A stretch of 64,000 nt of DNA from Cepaea nemoralis (taxonomy: Eukaryota > Mollusca > Gastropoda > Stylommatophora > Helicidae), in contig JACEFZ010003474.1 of NCBI GenBank assembly GCA_014155875.1, positions 318,501 to 382,500 of the forward strand, given 5' to 3'. The position numbers and the translations under genes were made by a program. Below, in pieces: positions 9,833 to 21,179 of this stretch (within the stretch, counting starts at the first letter, position 1; each line of letters starts with the position of its first letter). The notes beneath the pieces are model-generated. The model ran no database searches. It saw only the letters and a list, made by a program, of their open reading frames with translations, and had not been told where the DNA came from.

Positions 9833-10001
9833 ATTTTGGACAAACAGATGTTTTAACCTGCCAAGCCTATGTTATTGTCATCTATTGCAAAAGGCCTAGA
9901 TAAATGTTACTTTCTTTACTTGTGTGCAGATATTTTGTATGTATAGTGCCTTATGTGTCAGTTATTTCCTTCATTGTCTTTTTATGTTTTTTTTTGTTTG
10001 T

Positions 10002-10113
10002 ATATCCTTTACAGGACATCACTGTCAACATCAGCATCTTTCAGCTGATTGTTGATTTCTTGGCTCAGTAGTTTGCCATTGCTTTCTGAGCGACCAGCTC
10101 ACATACCCCATAA
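10002..10113 (-). mobile_element. SINE family C fragment, antisense
   Basis: Contains the reverse of the family-C 3' end (TATCCTTTACAGGA, then GTCAACATCAGCA) and the reverse of the AGAAAGCAATGGCAAACTAC block shared with copies at 16905, 19672, 35938 and 38440. The tRNA-like head is missing. Confidence 0.7.
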
Positions 10114-10579
10114 GTTAGTGACGTGGAGAGAACCGCTACCGATTCTCGCAAACGTCACGAGAGTACACAGGATCATGGAGAAAGTTGTGTAACCCCTAGA
10201 TCAGGAAGACCGGCTTATGTTAAATAAAACAAAAATACAAAATTATGGATACATACAGTTTAAAATGGCTATTAAACAGGTATCCTATAATTTCAGAGTA
10301 TTAAAAATAAATGGAAAGTGAAATTGGTAAGCTTTACAAGAATACAATGACAAGTAATATAATGAATGCTGCTGCTAGAAAGCCTTCATCAGCATGTGAA
10401 CAACAAGTCAGATGAAAACAATAAAGACGAGATGGAAAACAAAAAGTTCCAGTTATTGAAGGGATGACAGTGAGAAATGCAATGGGTTGAACAGTAAAGC
10501 TGTAAAAATGCTACGAAACAGAAACTACATGATATAAGGCGAGGAATCAGAACACTGATGTTGAAATTAATGGTCTCAT
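10114..10579. other. Unassigned region
   Basis: AT-rich DNA between the SINE fragment and the DHFR pseudogene. It may include an upstream part of the pseudogene too diverged to align by eye. Confidence 0.3.
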
Positions 10580-11386
10580 GTAAATCAAAGAATTAATGTT
10601 CACCTTTGAAAACATGTGCAAAAATAATTTTCTGAGTGCTTACTTAGTGAGTCCATTTAATAAAGTACCAGCATAGATACTTTGAAAGATAAGATTGAGA
10701 ATGTGTCCAGATTTAACTTACTTTACTGGCACTTTGCCGTCTTGATAGACAGTCGTTTGTTACATTGTGCTTCAAAACAAGGCACTATAACTACAACCCT
10801 TGGTGGGAACCAGGGATGGAGCCATACCTCTCTATAACACAAAGTCTGGGCTGAATTGTAGAGACCATGTGTTGCCCATACAGCATCATCACTCTCTCGG
10901 CTTGCCTAGATAACCTCAGAGGAAATTTAACACCAATACATCTAGAACAAGACAAGCTGCTGGATCAGTAAAGCAATGCTCTAACTGTCCACCTGTTGGG
11001 GCTTTGATCTTAGACCAGCTGCTGACAAAATCTGAGGGCCTGGTCTGCTCTGCCACGATATTTAGTCTTTAGGTTGCATTTCCTCACAGTAGGGTAAGGC
11101 TTGTACCCTCCTATTTACGCTCCTCCACCTAAAACCAGTTGGCACAATGTGAGGTCTCAGGTTCGGTGAGTGCTGCCCAACATTTGGCGCTAGCAAAATG
11201 CAGGTAGTACCATCTACTGTTATACAGTAGCTTGTGTCCAGATACTTTGAAAGATAAGGTTGAGATTGTATTCATGAGGGAAGAAGCAAATGTTTACAAG
11301 GCAGTCAGGCAGTGGTCAGACACATGTATACTATACATCACATGAGTTAACAGCTTTTCTTGTGACACTTTCTTCCCAAACAATCA
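10580..11386 (+). pseudogene. DHFR: DHFR pseudogene, interrupted
   Basis: The stretch 10585-10700 aligns codon by codon with intact DHFR from about 9140 to 9263, including the INV-L strand, the MQ-N-----AYLV-S-- stretch and DKA. The stretch 11240-11386 continues with EVE-VF-------VYK and then the IYITR--GN-TCDTFFP block, ending near CTTCCCAAACA. In-frame stops are frequent. A 539-bp insertion (10701-11239) splits it, with a 26-bp near-identical duplication at the junctions. There is no sign of introns elsewhere. It shares strand and order with the intact gene, so an old tandem duplication of an already intronless gene is the simplest reading. Confidence 0.85.
10701..11239. mobile_element. 539-bp insertion within the DHFR pseudogene
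   Basis: Bounded by direct repeats of 26 bp at 10675-10700 and 11240-11265, which differ at one position. The inserted DNA is not DHFR-like. It may be a SINE or other retroelement; a weak A-box-like word occurs on the minus strand near 10990. The family is not identified. Confidence 0.6.
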
Positions 11387-11649
11387 TCATCATCATCTTT
11401 GATTTTTTTCCGTCAAGTGTCGTGGGGAGGAATAGCTAACCTCTCATGCCCGATGGGTGGCACTGGAGATGGTCATTACATGTGATTGTACAATATCTTT
11501 GATGTTGTCAATCAATTTTTTGTCAGATATCCTGTTGCTCTCGTTGCATATCTACTTTGATGTAGTGCCTGTGCTGGTAACTGATATTGTTGCTGATGTC
11601 ACGATGTGTGTCAGTATGATAAATATTTTTGAGTAATGCAAAAGAGGAC
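11387..11649. other. Unassigned region
   Basis: Begins with a short ATC repeat and has no recognisable coding sequence. It contains the left copy of the duplication flanking the next LINE at 11635-11649. Confidence 0.35.
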
Positions 11650-11987
11650 CCATTAGGGATACACAAAGTGGAGAGTGGAAAAGAAGAAGTAACAAAGACA
11701 TTTATGATCTGTTTAAGTCCCCGCTAATCACTGGTATCATGAAGGCTTATAGACTACAATGGCTGGGGCATATAGAAAGAATGGAAGATAATATGGAAAC
11801 AAAACTCGCTTACACTCAGGAAATAAATGACCGTAGACCCCGAGGTAGACCAAGAAGACGGTGGAGAGATAATACATGTACTTGGAATCAACGACTGGCA
11901 AGAGAAGGTCCACCAGAGAGACGAATGGAGACGGATTGTATTTGCAGCACAGAACCTCAATGGCTCGGAAAGCTGAAGAAGAAGAAG
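11650..11987 (+). mobile_element. LINE 3' end with GAA tail, 5'-truncated insertion
   Basis: The plus frame gives IHDLF-SPLITGIMKAYRLQWLGHIERMED, then RRPRGRPRRRWRD, the standard C-terminus of LINE ORF2. It ends in AGCTGAAGAAGAAGAAG. A 15-bp direct repeat AATGCAAAAGAGGAC flanks it at 11635-11649 and 11988-12002, proving insertion by target-primed reverse transcription. A second copy is at 20505-20690. The (GAA)n tail is shared with the short repeat family at 23244-23376. Confidence 0.88.
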
Positions 11988-12234
11988 AATGCAAAAGAGG
12001 ACAATATAGATCTTCGTACTTGTTCCATAGACAGCAGTAATACTTGAATTTCAACTTCTGAAGCTGGTGGAACATCAGGGGAGAGAGGGTTTTTCAATAC
12101 ATTTAGTCCCTGTTTTATATTCCTTCTTCTAGCTTTCGCTTCTTCTACTTCTTCTTTCATTTGCTTCTTCTTTCATTCTCTAATGGTCCTCTGAATTGAA
12201 TCATTGTATCACAAACGGGTAGCTGTAAAGAGTA

Positions 12235-13060
12235 ACTTGTGAAACATCATGCTGGGTTGAGGTGCGAAGAGGAGTAAGACAGGGGGACTCTACTTTCTCC
12301 CCATATGTTCAAAATATGTGCAGAAAATGTAAAAAATAAGAAAGTCTGTAACTGTTTTGATCCATTTATAATTGGTGGAAACCCAGTACCAGAACTCACA
12401 TATGAAGATGACATGGTCTCCTCTCAAATAGAGCCAAGGGATTAAAGCAGTTAATGTTGCCTGTTAAAAGACATAATGAATATCAAAACCTTTCAATGTG
12501 AGTGGGAAAAAACACAAAAATGATGCCCACAGACAAACATGTCAGCCAAAAATTAGTCGGCAAATGAAGAGATTGAAAACGTCATAAACTTTAAATATCT
12601 TGTCTTCATAATGAACGACAATGAGGACAGTTCAAACGAAGTGAGAAGAAGACTAATTATAGCAATGCAGATCTTAAACAGCATGAAGACACCATGGCAC
12701 AACACCAGCAAACAAATACAAGTAAACATTATGAGAACATCTTTTCTGAGGCAACACATGGATGTCCGTCATGGAGCATTTCACAAACACTGCAGGAGAA
12801 AATAAAATTGCTCCACTTTGGTCTTACAGAAACAATACTGTGGATGAAGATGAAAATAAAAACTGACATTCTGCTGGATCTGAATATAAATAGTATCAAG
12901 TCTCAGGAAATAAAACATGTTGGCCGCATGAAACATCATAATTGTCAGGAAGAAAAATAATGGGAAATGCTGCACTTTGTACATGAGACAGGGGCAGATC
13001 ATTTCGATAACAGACACACATAATTAAAAACACCCTGGGCATGAAAATACAAAAGACAGA
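12235..13060 (+). mobile_element. Decayed LINE copy (family E)
   Basis: Frames read RRGVRQGD (RT motif), then LTYEDDMV in place of the usual ADD catalytic box, then a thumb region with EVRRRLIIAMQILNSMK and HNTSKQIQVNIM, then DILLDLNINSIKSQEI. It shares the last segments with 1560-2690 and 50790-51179. Several stops break the frame. Confidence 0.75.
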
Positions 13061-14579
13061 ACTGCCTTACATTTGGTCAGAGGCAAAGAAATCTGGCATC
13101 CCCACTGACCACTTCCAATGTGTATTGAGCCTCATTAGTAATGCACTCTGATATTTCATTGTGGTTGTCTCCTTTGAGCATCTGCCGTAAAACCTTCTGG
13201 CACTGAAATAGTTAATTTTGACTCCTTCAGTATTAAGCAACCCATGCTCTCATGGTTACTCTATACTGCTCATACAATTGTTCTAAAAACTGAAATGTGT
13301 TTTTGCTGAAAGGAGAAACTAATGAAATGATTGTTTGCTGCATAAGGAGTATGTTACCAATTCTACATGATTAAAGACATGTTTTGTGTGTGTATGTTAC
13401 CTACAAAATCTTCTTTGTAGAACAGCATGAAAAGGAAGAATATTGTGTAAAATACAGCTACAAATAATCATTGTCAGAAACTGTGATATAATACCAATAA
13501 CACAGAACTCATGAAATGCCAGTGAGTGCTCCATTTCTGACAGAAGATGAAGATACTTATAATGCAGGTGGTCAGTGGGTTTTATACTCTTCTGCTTATG
13601 CTCTGTAAAAAATCATCATAAAGCACACAGCAATATTCCCCCGGTGAAGGGATCACAAATGTTTTCAAAGGGCAGTGATAAGGGCTATGGACCTACCTGA
13701 TGAGTGTAAATGCAATAATATTGCTTTAATATGTGTATGTTCCAGTAACTCTGTTAAGTCAGAATTAAAGTCTTGGATTCATTAGCTACAAATGTGCTTA
13801 CTTGCCTACTTTATTTAGTTATAATTGTATGTTCTAAAGCCATGTCATTTGTTGTGTTCTCACCTTGGCTAAAGAAGATGGCATGACTCCATTTCAGTCT
13901 TATTCCCCACTGGGACATAGGCTATCCAGCACCAGCTACTTGTCTTCACCTCTTGGTTCACTGGTATTTGTCTAGTTCTCTCCATGACCTCCACGTTGGT
14001 GATTCTGTCATATCATTTTACTACTTTTGTTTTGCGCAGACACCAATTAATGAATGTTTTCATTTACCATGAAATTATTTCCATGTTAGTTGAAAACACA
14101 GTGATATTATTGTTTAGGCATTCATGACAATGTTTCAAAATATAGCCAACACCATATGAAAAAATGAAAGTTTTATTAAAGTTACTAGGGAGGATTACGT
14201 TCATGTATTTATTTATTGCATTATCTTGTCACTACATGAGTGATATTTTGTCACTACATATATAGTATGAATGTTTTTATACACTGATTGTATAGAGAAA
14301 ATACAGGTAGTATTGGAAAGGCTGAAGTTGTATTCCACAATGTGCAAAATATTCTAACAAGCAAGCAATCATATTGGTTAAAACTGAGTCATCAAGTTCC
14401 ATGTTTAACCTTTGTTGTTATATAGTGCAGAGTCCTGAACTATGAACAAGCAGAACAAAGGAAGAATGTCATTTCAATGTGCCTGTTTAGAAATATGTGG
14501 CAAATATGACAAGACAAAATGACACAAATGTCTTAAACAATTCAGCAGGGCATTAGTTGGAGTATGTTGACAATGAAAT
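13061..14579. other. Unassigned AT-rich region
   Basis: About 1.5 kb without a supported gene. No tandem repeat or known mobile-element motif was seen by eye. Open frames are short. Confidence 0.4.
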
Positions 14580-14984
14580 ACTAGAAACCCAGTGGAGGAA
14601 ACATTTCCAGCCTAGGCTCAATTCCAAGCCGTCCATAAGTGCTGTGCTGAATCATAACCTGGTGACATCCTAATATGCTTCTCCACAGATGTGAAGTTCC
14701 AGTACCAGTCCTGCAACCCTGCAAGTTTAGAGCTTGGAGAGGGGAACGGAGTGCTCTGCGATACAATCCCCTTGGATATGGTACTATTGTACAGAGGTGG
14801 AGAAAAGTTTCTATAGCCATGTCCAATAGAAGCAGCAAGCCCTTTCAGGGCCCAGATGACCTGATTGCCAATGTGATGCATCACATTTGAGAGCTCAAAA
14901 TCAGTCCTCCTGAGGATTCACAACCAACCAACCTAGTGTGTAAAAAAAAACTAGAAATGATGAGAGAATTACTAAACAAGATCA
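14580..14984. other. Unassigned region with overlapping short open frames
   Basis: Overlapping frames of 70-90 codons lie on both strands at 14581-14890. None shows a domain. The relatively GC-rich stretch could be an unrecognised repeat or an old exon. Confidence 0.25.
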
Positions 14985-15130
14985 GGATTTAACAAATGAT
15001 ATATTTTAGATTCATAAAAAATGATGTTAATACCCTCCTGAAGGCCATGGTAGAAGAAAAGATGAAAGGCAAACATGTTAGAGGAAGACAATGGTTTCAG
15101 TGATAATATAACAATAGCTGGACTGGAAAT
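14985..15130 (+). mobile_element. LINE C-terminal fragment
   Basis: A short frame with KND VNTLLKAMVEEKMKGKHVRGRQ, seen around 15020-15090, fits the basic GK-GRGR end of LINE ORF2. It is too short and broken to assign to a family. Confidence 0.5.
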
Positions 15131-15194
15131 TCAGTTTTAGACTTTACCATTGTGTTGTGAGACAAGACTGACAGAACTGTTGATGACAATCTTT

Positions 15195-15420
15195 GTTGTG
15201 AAGATGGCAACTAGTCTGATCTGTCTTGCCCCCAACTGTTTGGCCATAGTCCATGTCTCTGTGTCATATAACAATGTAGAATGCACAAAGCAATATACGG
15301 GTGGGTCTAATTTTGTAGTTGATATAATTGTATGTTATTCATTTGTCAGAATTTCTTACAGTTGATGAGTTTTAGCCATTGCTATTTTCTTTGTGATTTC
15401 TATAACAGGCTCATAAAGTA
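15195..15420 (-). mobile_element. LINE thumb fragment, antisense
   Basis: On the minus strand STLLYDTETWTMAK is the LLYG-E-WT motif seen downstream of RT in animal LINEs. The flanking frames are broken. Confidence 0.5.
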
Positions 15421-15484
15421 TGATGAGAAAGATGAAGGCGGGCATGCCTCGGGCAGAGTGGCAGGCTTCCATTCTACAATTAAA

Positions 15485-15850
15485 AATTGAAAGCATCTGT
15501 TGGATTTTTTTCCTCAGGATATGCTGGTGTGTTGGGTAAAGAGCAGGCGGACAGATGGGCTGGGTCTGCACCGCTCGGTGGGGCATTGGTGCATGATAAG
15601 GCAGATGGGGTGGGGGCCCTTTGGTATCGTGTGTATAGTACCGAAAAACAGATAGGTCATCACAGCCTGGAGAGAATGGTGCTGCAGGGAGTGACCAGAG
15701 AATCTGACCCACACTCAGGACTCTGAGGAAAGGCCTGGCAGACACATAATCAGACTACTACTGGTACCATTACTATTGGGACTCTTTGCTGGCTGTTGAA
15801 GATGAGGACGGAGTGCGTTGATGTCGGTACTCGACTCAACTCAACTTTGT
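15485..15850 (+). mobile_element. LINE 3' end (I-like), RNase H C-terminus
   Basis: The plus frame 15487-15726 holds SGYAGVLGKEQADRWAGSA, the HAG-GNE-AD end of a LINE RNase H. It is followed by the conserved LERM-LQGVTR segment, a TTTGTI-IGTL-WLL block and a tail ending in CTCAACTCAAC. The catalytic His of the RNase H motif is replaced (SGYAG). The same family occurs antisense at 3900-5640 and in sense at 20785-21125. Confidence 0.75.
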
Positions 15851-16027
15851 GCTTTCTATGATGTACCTACTATTTTCTGTTATGTGATCAAGATATGAGC
15901 AGCAGTTAACTTGTTTCAGTCGTCTTTCAGTTAGCAATGTTCGTTGAAGTTTTTCATCTGTCAGCAATGTTAACTGAAGTTGGTTTTTCATCTGTTTGTC
16001 ATTTACTGTTGCAAGACATAGGATGAC

Positions 16028-16232
16028 ATGGTAGCAGAATGGCTAGACCGCTTCCTTGGTGGCCCGATGGTTATATGTTCAAATCCTGATCAGGACAGGG
16101 AATTAATACAAATGTACATAGTCTGACCTGGCCTAAAATGAGTGCTCGGAAATTTCTGGAAGTAATGTTGGCCAGCGTGACATTGACCATATAACTCACT
16201 GAGTGCTAGTCGGTCAATACAAATATGGCCGG
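16028..16232 (+). mobile_element. tRNA-derived SINE, family B
   Basis: A-box-like TAGCAGAATGGCTAGA and B-box-like TGTTCAAATCC sit about 40 bp apart, followed by a body with CCTGGCC, CGTGACATTGACCATAT and a CACTGAGTGCTAGTCGGTCAA end. Related copies occur at 16255, 28800, 35600 and 40830. Confidence 0.75.
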
Positions 16233-16254
16233 CTTAGTTTCCTCAAGGGAGCCT

Positions 16255-16440
16255 GGGCAGCACCGTGGCTAGCTTGCTTGCCTGCCAGGCTGGTGGTCAT
16301 GTGTTCAAATCCCCATTGAGATGAGAGGTTTTGAAATAAATTGACCTAGGTTCCCAGGTCGATCCAGCCTGAATCAAGTACCAAGAGATGCTCTGGGAAG
16401 TAAAGGTGATCAGAGTGATACTAACCACATCAGCCACTGA
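16255..16440 (+). mobile_element. tRNA-derived SINE, family B, adjacent copy
   Basis: Head CCGTGGCTAGCTTGC...TGTTCAAATCCC, then GACCTAGGTTCCCAGG and a GTGATACTAACCACATC body. Its 3' part continues directly into the tandem array that follows, whose unit it contains. Confidence 0.75.
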
Positions 16441-16885
16441 GTGTTGATTGGTTGTTACAGTGATACTAACCACATCACCCATTGAGTGTTGATTGGTTGT
16501 TACAGAGTGATACTAACCACATCACCCATTGAGTTCTGATAGGTTGTTACAGAGAGATACTAACCACATCACCCATTGAGTGTTGATTGGTTGTTACAGA
16601 GAGATACTAACCACATCACCCATTGAGTGTTGATTGGTTGTTACAGAGAGATACTAACCACATCACCCATTGAGTGTTGATTGGTTGTTACAGAGAGATA
16701 CTAACCACATCACCCATTGAGTGTTGATTGGTTGTTACAGAGAGATACTAACCACATCGCCCATTGAGTGCTGATTGGTTGTTACAGAGAGGTACTAACC
16801 ACATCATCCATTGAGTGCTGATTGGTTGTTACAGTTATACTAACCACATCACCCATTGAGTGTTGGTTGGTTATTACAAACATGG
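16395..16885. repeat. Minisatellite of about 46-48 bp units grown from a SINE body
   Basis: About ten head-to-tail copies of a unit starting GATACTAACCACATC, with CCCATTGAGTGTTGATTGG and TTGTTACAGAGA. The first unit is the 3' body of the family-B SINE just upstream. The related single sequence at 16170-16230 is not amplified. Confidence 0.92.
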
Positions 16886-16904
16886 GGCTACACCATATAT
16901 CGAA

Positions 16905-17118
16905 TACATCTCAAGGGTACCGGTACCAGGCATTCGAAGCTCAGATGCGACCGATTTGTGCAGCAGACCGTGTCGCGTTGTTATAACATGTTGGTATGTG
17001 AGCCGGTCATTCAGAAAGCAATGACAAACTACTGAACGTAACACTTGCCTAGTACATCAACAGCAGCTGAAAAATGCTGGTGTTGACTGCGACGTCCCGT
17101 AAGGGATATGCAACAAAT
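16905..17118 (+). mobile_element. SINE family C copy
   Basis: Matches the family-C order: a head around GGCATTCGAAGC, then GCCGGTCATTCAGAAAGCAA, GACAAACTACTGAACGTAA, then GTTGACTGCGACGTCC and GGATATGCAACAAA at the end. The A-box part of the head is diverged. Confidence 0.75.
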
Positions 17119-18887
17119 TTCTTCTTTTTTCTTACTTCTATTACAAGCCATAGTTTTTATTTCATCATCATAAATTGCCATGCCAGCTGGCTTAGGCAGT
17201 CATGACTCTCCACAGATCTTGGTTTTTTGGGTCACCTCTGCTGAGAAACTATTTTATAGATGTTCACACAGGAAACACCATGTTAGAGCCCAAGCAATGA
17301 AATAAGGTGTTAGATTGTGGTAGAAATAGTGGTTGTAAAAACTAAAAGAGACAAACAAATCAAAAACAGTACAAAAATAGCTCTTTATTTATCAACTGCT
17401 ACAAATTTTGGTGACAATTTGTGTTCAAACACATTGAATAAAGCATTCAATAAGGGATGTTCACTTACAGGTACAACAGACAACTGCATATATCAAACAT
17501 CAACCAAGGGTGGCCCCTATTCAGTCACCAGAACTTAACACAACAGGGTACACCAAATACCACAACACAGGTGCTTCAAACAGTAGCTGAGTAGAATGAT
17601 ACAATAAAGGACTTTGACACAGATGACAATAAGACACTACAAAAACATAGGTTACACAACATAAACAAAGAGTTGTGACACAATTTACTGTCCCACCAAG
17701 AACCTAGGCCTGCTGGCACTAACTAGTCAGCCGCTCCTGCAACAATGGAAAACACAACCTATGATTATTGTAAAGAAAACATATTAAACACATGAAGCAA
17801 TGAGCACATACAATATAACACATGAATTAACCCATAGGTCATAAATGTCCCTCCCACATCTAATTATCTATTTTGTTATTCTGAGGTAACTCTTGATGTC
17901 TGTCATTATCATTCGTTGCTACCTCCTTCTTCAAGGTGACTACATCTCTAATTGTTAATTACAACAATCAATGTTGCATCATCAGGTCACCCACTTTATT
18001 GTCTTCTCCAGTTGTGCCACTGCTGTCATGAGATTACACTTGATATTGCTAGGATGGAACACCTTCTAATGCAACAACCTCAGCCTACTACACCTCCCCA
18101 TACAGCCCAGCATTCACTTACAGAATGTCTTCAGTTCAGGGAGGTCATTATCTACAGGTCTCTGGCCCAACACATTGTATATTTTGGTGAATCTCCCACA
18201 TATCTATTTAGCCAGTAACACATTAATGCCATAGGATAACCATGTAAAATAATTCCCAACAAAATAATCTTGTGCCAGCATGGCTGGCATGACACTTAAT
18301 CACCACCAATGACCTATTCTACATATTTCACATCACGTCTGATTGCTTAAATCTCTCTGAATTAAATGTTGTATGCCTAAAATCTCAGGGACGTTACATT
18401 GATCTGTTTATATTTCTTTGTTCCTACCACCTCGACTAACACACTCTGTTCACACACATCAGTTTTCCCACGCCAACGCTTTTCAAGCTGGTAACATGGC
18501 GTGTGCTGCGATTTAACAAATATTTATTAAATTAAACATTTTAAACTTACGGCTTTCTCCTGTGCCAAGTTTTTCACTGATGAACAGATGAGAAACCCCA
18601 CATGTCTTGTCTCAAGGCAGGCTGGCCATAAACTATTTACACAGGGCCCAAGCGCCTGCCTTCACAAACCCAGCCGGCTGTTACAATGAAAATGGCCTCA
18701 GGTCCCTTTGTTTCACGTGGCGTTTCCGGCGTCGTCCAGATTTTTAACTCGATATAGACCAAACCAAAATTCGTTGGTCTGGCGCTATCACATATATATC
18801 TATGTTCGGCCCGTTCCTGTTAAAAATATAGATAGAATAGATTGATAGTAGAAAATATGATTGGAAGAGATCTATCTAAAGTAAACT
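17119..18887. other. Unassigned AT-rich region
   Basis: About 1.75 kb with no supported gene. A CTTTATTTATC motif near 17380 and TCGTTGGTCTGGCGCTATCACA near 18770 could be the two ends of a decayed antisense LTR. No matching flanking duplication was found, so this is not called. Confidence 0.35.
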
Positions 18888-18975
18888 TACCAAGATATCA
18901 CAAACAGCCAATAAATGGTGGGCGGTAGGTTGACTGTAGAGTACTGCAAACGATATGCAACTAACTTTCTCACAA
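18888..18975 (+). mobile_element. SINE family C, 3' fragment
   Basis: Reads ACCAAGATATCACAAACAGCC, then GGTTGACTGTAG and GATATGCAACTAACTTTC. This is the last 90 bp of the family. Confidence 0.6.
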
Positions 18976-19671
18976 AAAATTACTATTTTTTTAAACGAAC
19001 GAAAATCTTTCGTAGGCCCGTCCTACATTCTGCCCTTCTTCTCTATTTCCTCTCATACATTCTTCCATTCAACATCTCTTATGAAGCAATTCTTTGACAA
19101 CAAAAGAACAATAAGCATTAAAATGCATGAAAAGTAACTCGGTGAGGAAATGTTTAACATGGTCATCATAAATATCCAACGTGGGTGTAACTCGCCATAC
19201 ATATGTGAATGTTAAAAAAATTAATGTGCTGTTGAAGAAAAATAAAAAGATAAGTTAGAAAATTTTCACTATTTAAATAGATGCATTATTTTTATGAAAA
19301 CTTTGAAAATGCCTTAAAGATTATATCATTATTTATTATAACTCATATGCCTGTAAATAACTATAGACAAAGAGTTTATAAATCTTTGAAAACAATGCAA
19401 CAATCTATATATAAAATATATAGCAATGATATTAAAAGTTATGCCCCTTGAAATAACTTTTCTTAAGTTGTCCCCTTGCTATATATAAATGATAATTTAA
19501 ATATTAAATTTTAGTAAGTAAATAGCTGATTGTACACTAACAAACTATTACAGTTAGCTGCACGGTAATGTAAAGAATACATGTAGAAAATTTCATTTCA
19601 ATCAGATGGACCGTTATCGAACGCATCAAATACATCCCTATACACATACATAGATACATCGTCTTTTATAT
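18976..19671. other. Very AT-rich region
   Basis: About 700 bp with long A/T runs and short TA repeats. No gene or repeat family was recognised. Short open frames at 18915-19137 are not supported. Confidence 0.4.
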
Positions 19672-19885
19672 ATATATAGATACCGCGTTTGAAACAGCTG
19701 TTGGAGATTTGGAAGCAGACTGCCTTGCGTTGGTTCCCATACAAAGGTATGCTTGCCGGTCTTTCAGAAAGCTTTAGCAAACTACGCAACGTAAATCCCC
19801 TTCCCCAGAAAAAAAAATCACAAACAGCCATAAAACGCTGGGGTTGACTGCAACGTCCTGTAAAGGATATGCAACTGACTTAACA
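19672..19885 (+). mobile_element. SINE family C copy
   Basis: Starts CGCGTTTGAAACAGCTGTTG and runs through GCCGGTCTTTCAGAAAGC, CAAACTACGCAACGTAA and GGGGTTGACTGCAACGTCC to GGATATGCAACTGACTT. A run of nine A lies in the middle. Confidence 0.8.
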
Positions 19886-20012
19886 TTCAACACACAAAAA
19901 CTATAACACTGCTAATTTTACACATGGCCGTGTGCCATATGGCGTGGGATGCTGTGTATAATAGTTTTCCCGTCTGCATTATCTGACTGCAGTGTGTTCT
20001 TAACAGCCATTC

Positions 20013-20142
20013 TTCTTCTGCGTTCATCCGGAGTTTTTTTTCCGGACGTGATTGTGTTGTGCCTGTTTACAGCAGAGCTGCGTTCTTGCGCCGTTAGGCC
20101 GACTTCTGCGGGCATTTGTTGACCGGGTTAACCTTCCTGGAG
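20013..20142 (-). mobile_element. GAA-tailed SINE-like repeat, antisense
   Basis: A near-complete copy. On its sense strand it runs from CCAGGAAGGTTAACCCGG to CCGGATGAACGCAGAAGAA. The 11-bp repeat AACAGCCATTC flanks it at 20002-20012 and 20143-20153. Read in the sense of the element, the duplication begins GAA. Confidence 0.92.
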
Positions 20143-20504
20143 AACAGCCATTCAACCAGACAACTTGACTGATAATGAAACCTATGTCCCTGGGGAAACA
20201 ATCACACACATATACATTTTTAGAAAGTATAATGAAAAGTCTCCCCCAATGGTGTTTCCACACTGTCGTGGTGGGGGAGCTTGAGTTTCTAAATGACCCC
20301 GAGAGCTATGCCGGCGGTAGCGTAGCTACCAGCAGGGCCTCCCAAGCCGGACAGGTCAAAGAGTAGAGAACAGACAAAGCTCCAGGTTGGAAGCGTGGGG
20401 TTAACATCCCCACCTTTGTAAAAACTATTTTGTTACGAAACAGATACATAAGCCTCGAATTCGGACTGACTTATTTGGACTAATGATCTCGGAACGTTAA
20501 AGGA

Positions 20505-20690
20505 CTCTTACACTCAGGAAATAAATGACAGTAGACCGAGAAGACGGTGGAGAGAGAATATATATACAGACCTGCTTGTAGTACAAGCACTTGGAATCAA
20601 CGACTTGCAAGAGAAGGTCAAGCAGAGAGACGGATTTTATCTGCAGCAAAGAACCTCAAGGCTCGGAACGCTGAAAAAGAAGAACGAAAA
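20505..20690 (+). mobile_element. LINE 3' fragment, second copy of the GAA-tailed LINE
   Basis: TACACTCAGGAAATAAATGA, then GAAGACGGTGGAGAGA, then TTGGAATCAACGACTTGCAAG and AAGAACCTCAAGGCTCGGAA match the copy at 11650-11987. It ends in A/G-rich GAAAAAGAAGAACG. Confidence 0.75.
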
Positions 20691-20784
20691 ATGGATACTA
20701 CTTGAACTAATAACACTAAAATGTCAAGACAGCTGTGCTGTTTATGTTACTAAGTACTTTGCTTCAGAGGTCACAGATTTTGAG

Positions 20785-21125
20785 AATCGTATGGATGTTT
20801 TTTTTTTTGCCCTGGCCATGTGGGGGGGGGGGGGGTGCACCGCTTGGTGCTAGATTACCTATGGACAAGGGAGCGGTGGTCGTGCTCCTGTGGGGCCAGG
20901 TGGGGAAACAGATTGAGAACCCGTATGTGAAAAGAATGATATTGTGGGGGATTGGCAGGGGTTCTGATAGAATCTCAAAACAGCGAGAAGACCGGGAGAA
21001 CTTTCAATCAGATAGCGATGGGAAGGATTAGTAGTGTGACTCTTCGCTGGCTGTTGAACTAGGAGACGGAGCGCGTATGGTATTGTCCTGAGTGCAGTGA
21101 TGTCAGTGTTTAGCTCAACTCAACT
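20785..21125 (+). mobile_element. LINE 3' end (I-like), CTCAA-tailed
   Basis: Contains the remnants APLGA, VKRMILWGIGRGSDRIS, a CDSSLAVE stretch and a tail GCTCAACTCAACTCAAC, in the same order as 15485-15850. A run of G at 20821-20835 breaks the frame. Confidence 0.7.
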
Positions 21126-21179
21126 CAACAGACATGATAAAGATGCTTGCAGATAAACACACTGACGGAAATGACCATG

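Noticed and set aside
17290..18815. Possible solo LTR, antisense (TG start, CTTTATT motif, CA end)
   Set aside because: No flanking duplication and no second copy were found; the ends were chosen by eye only.
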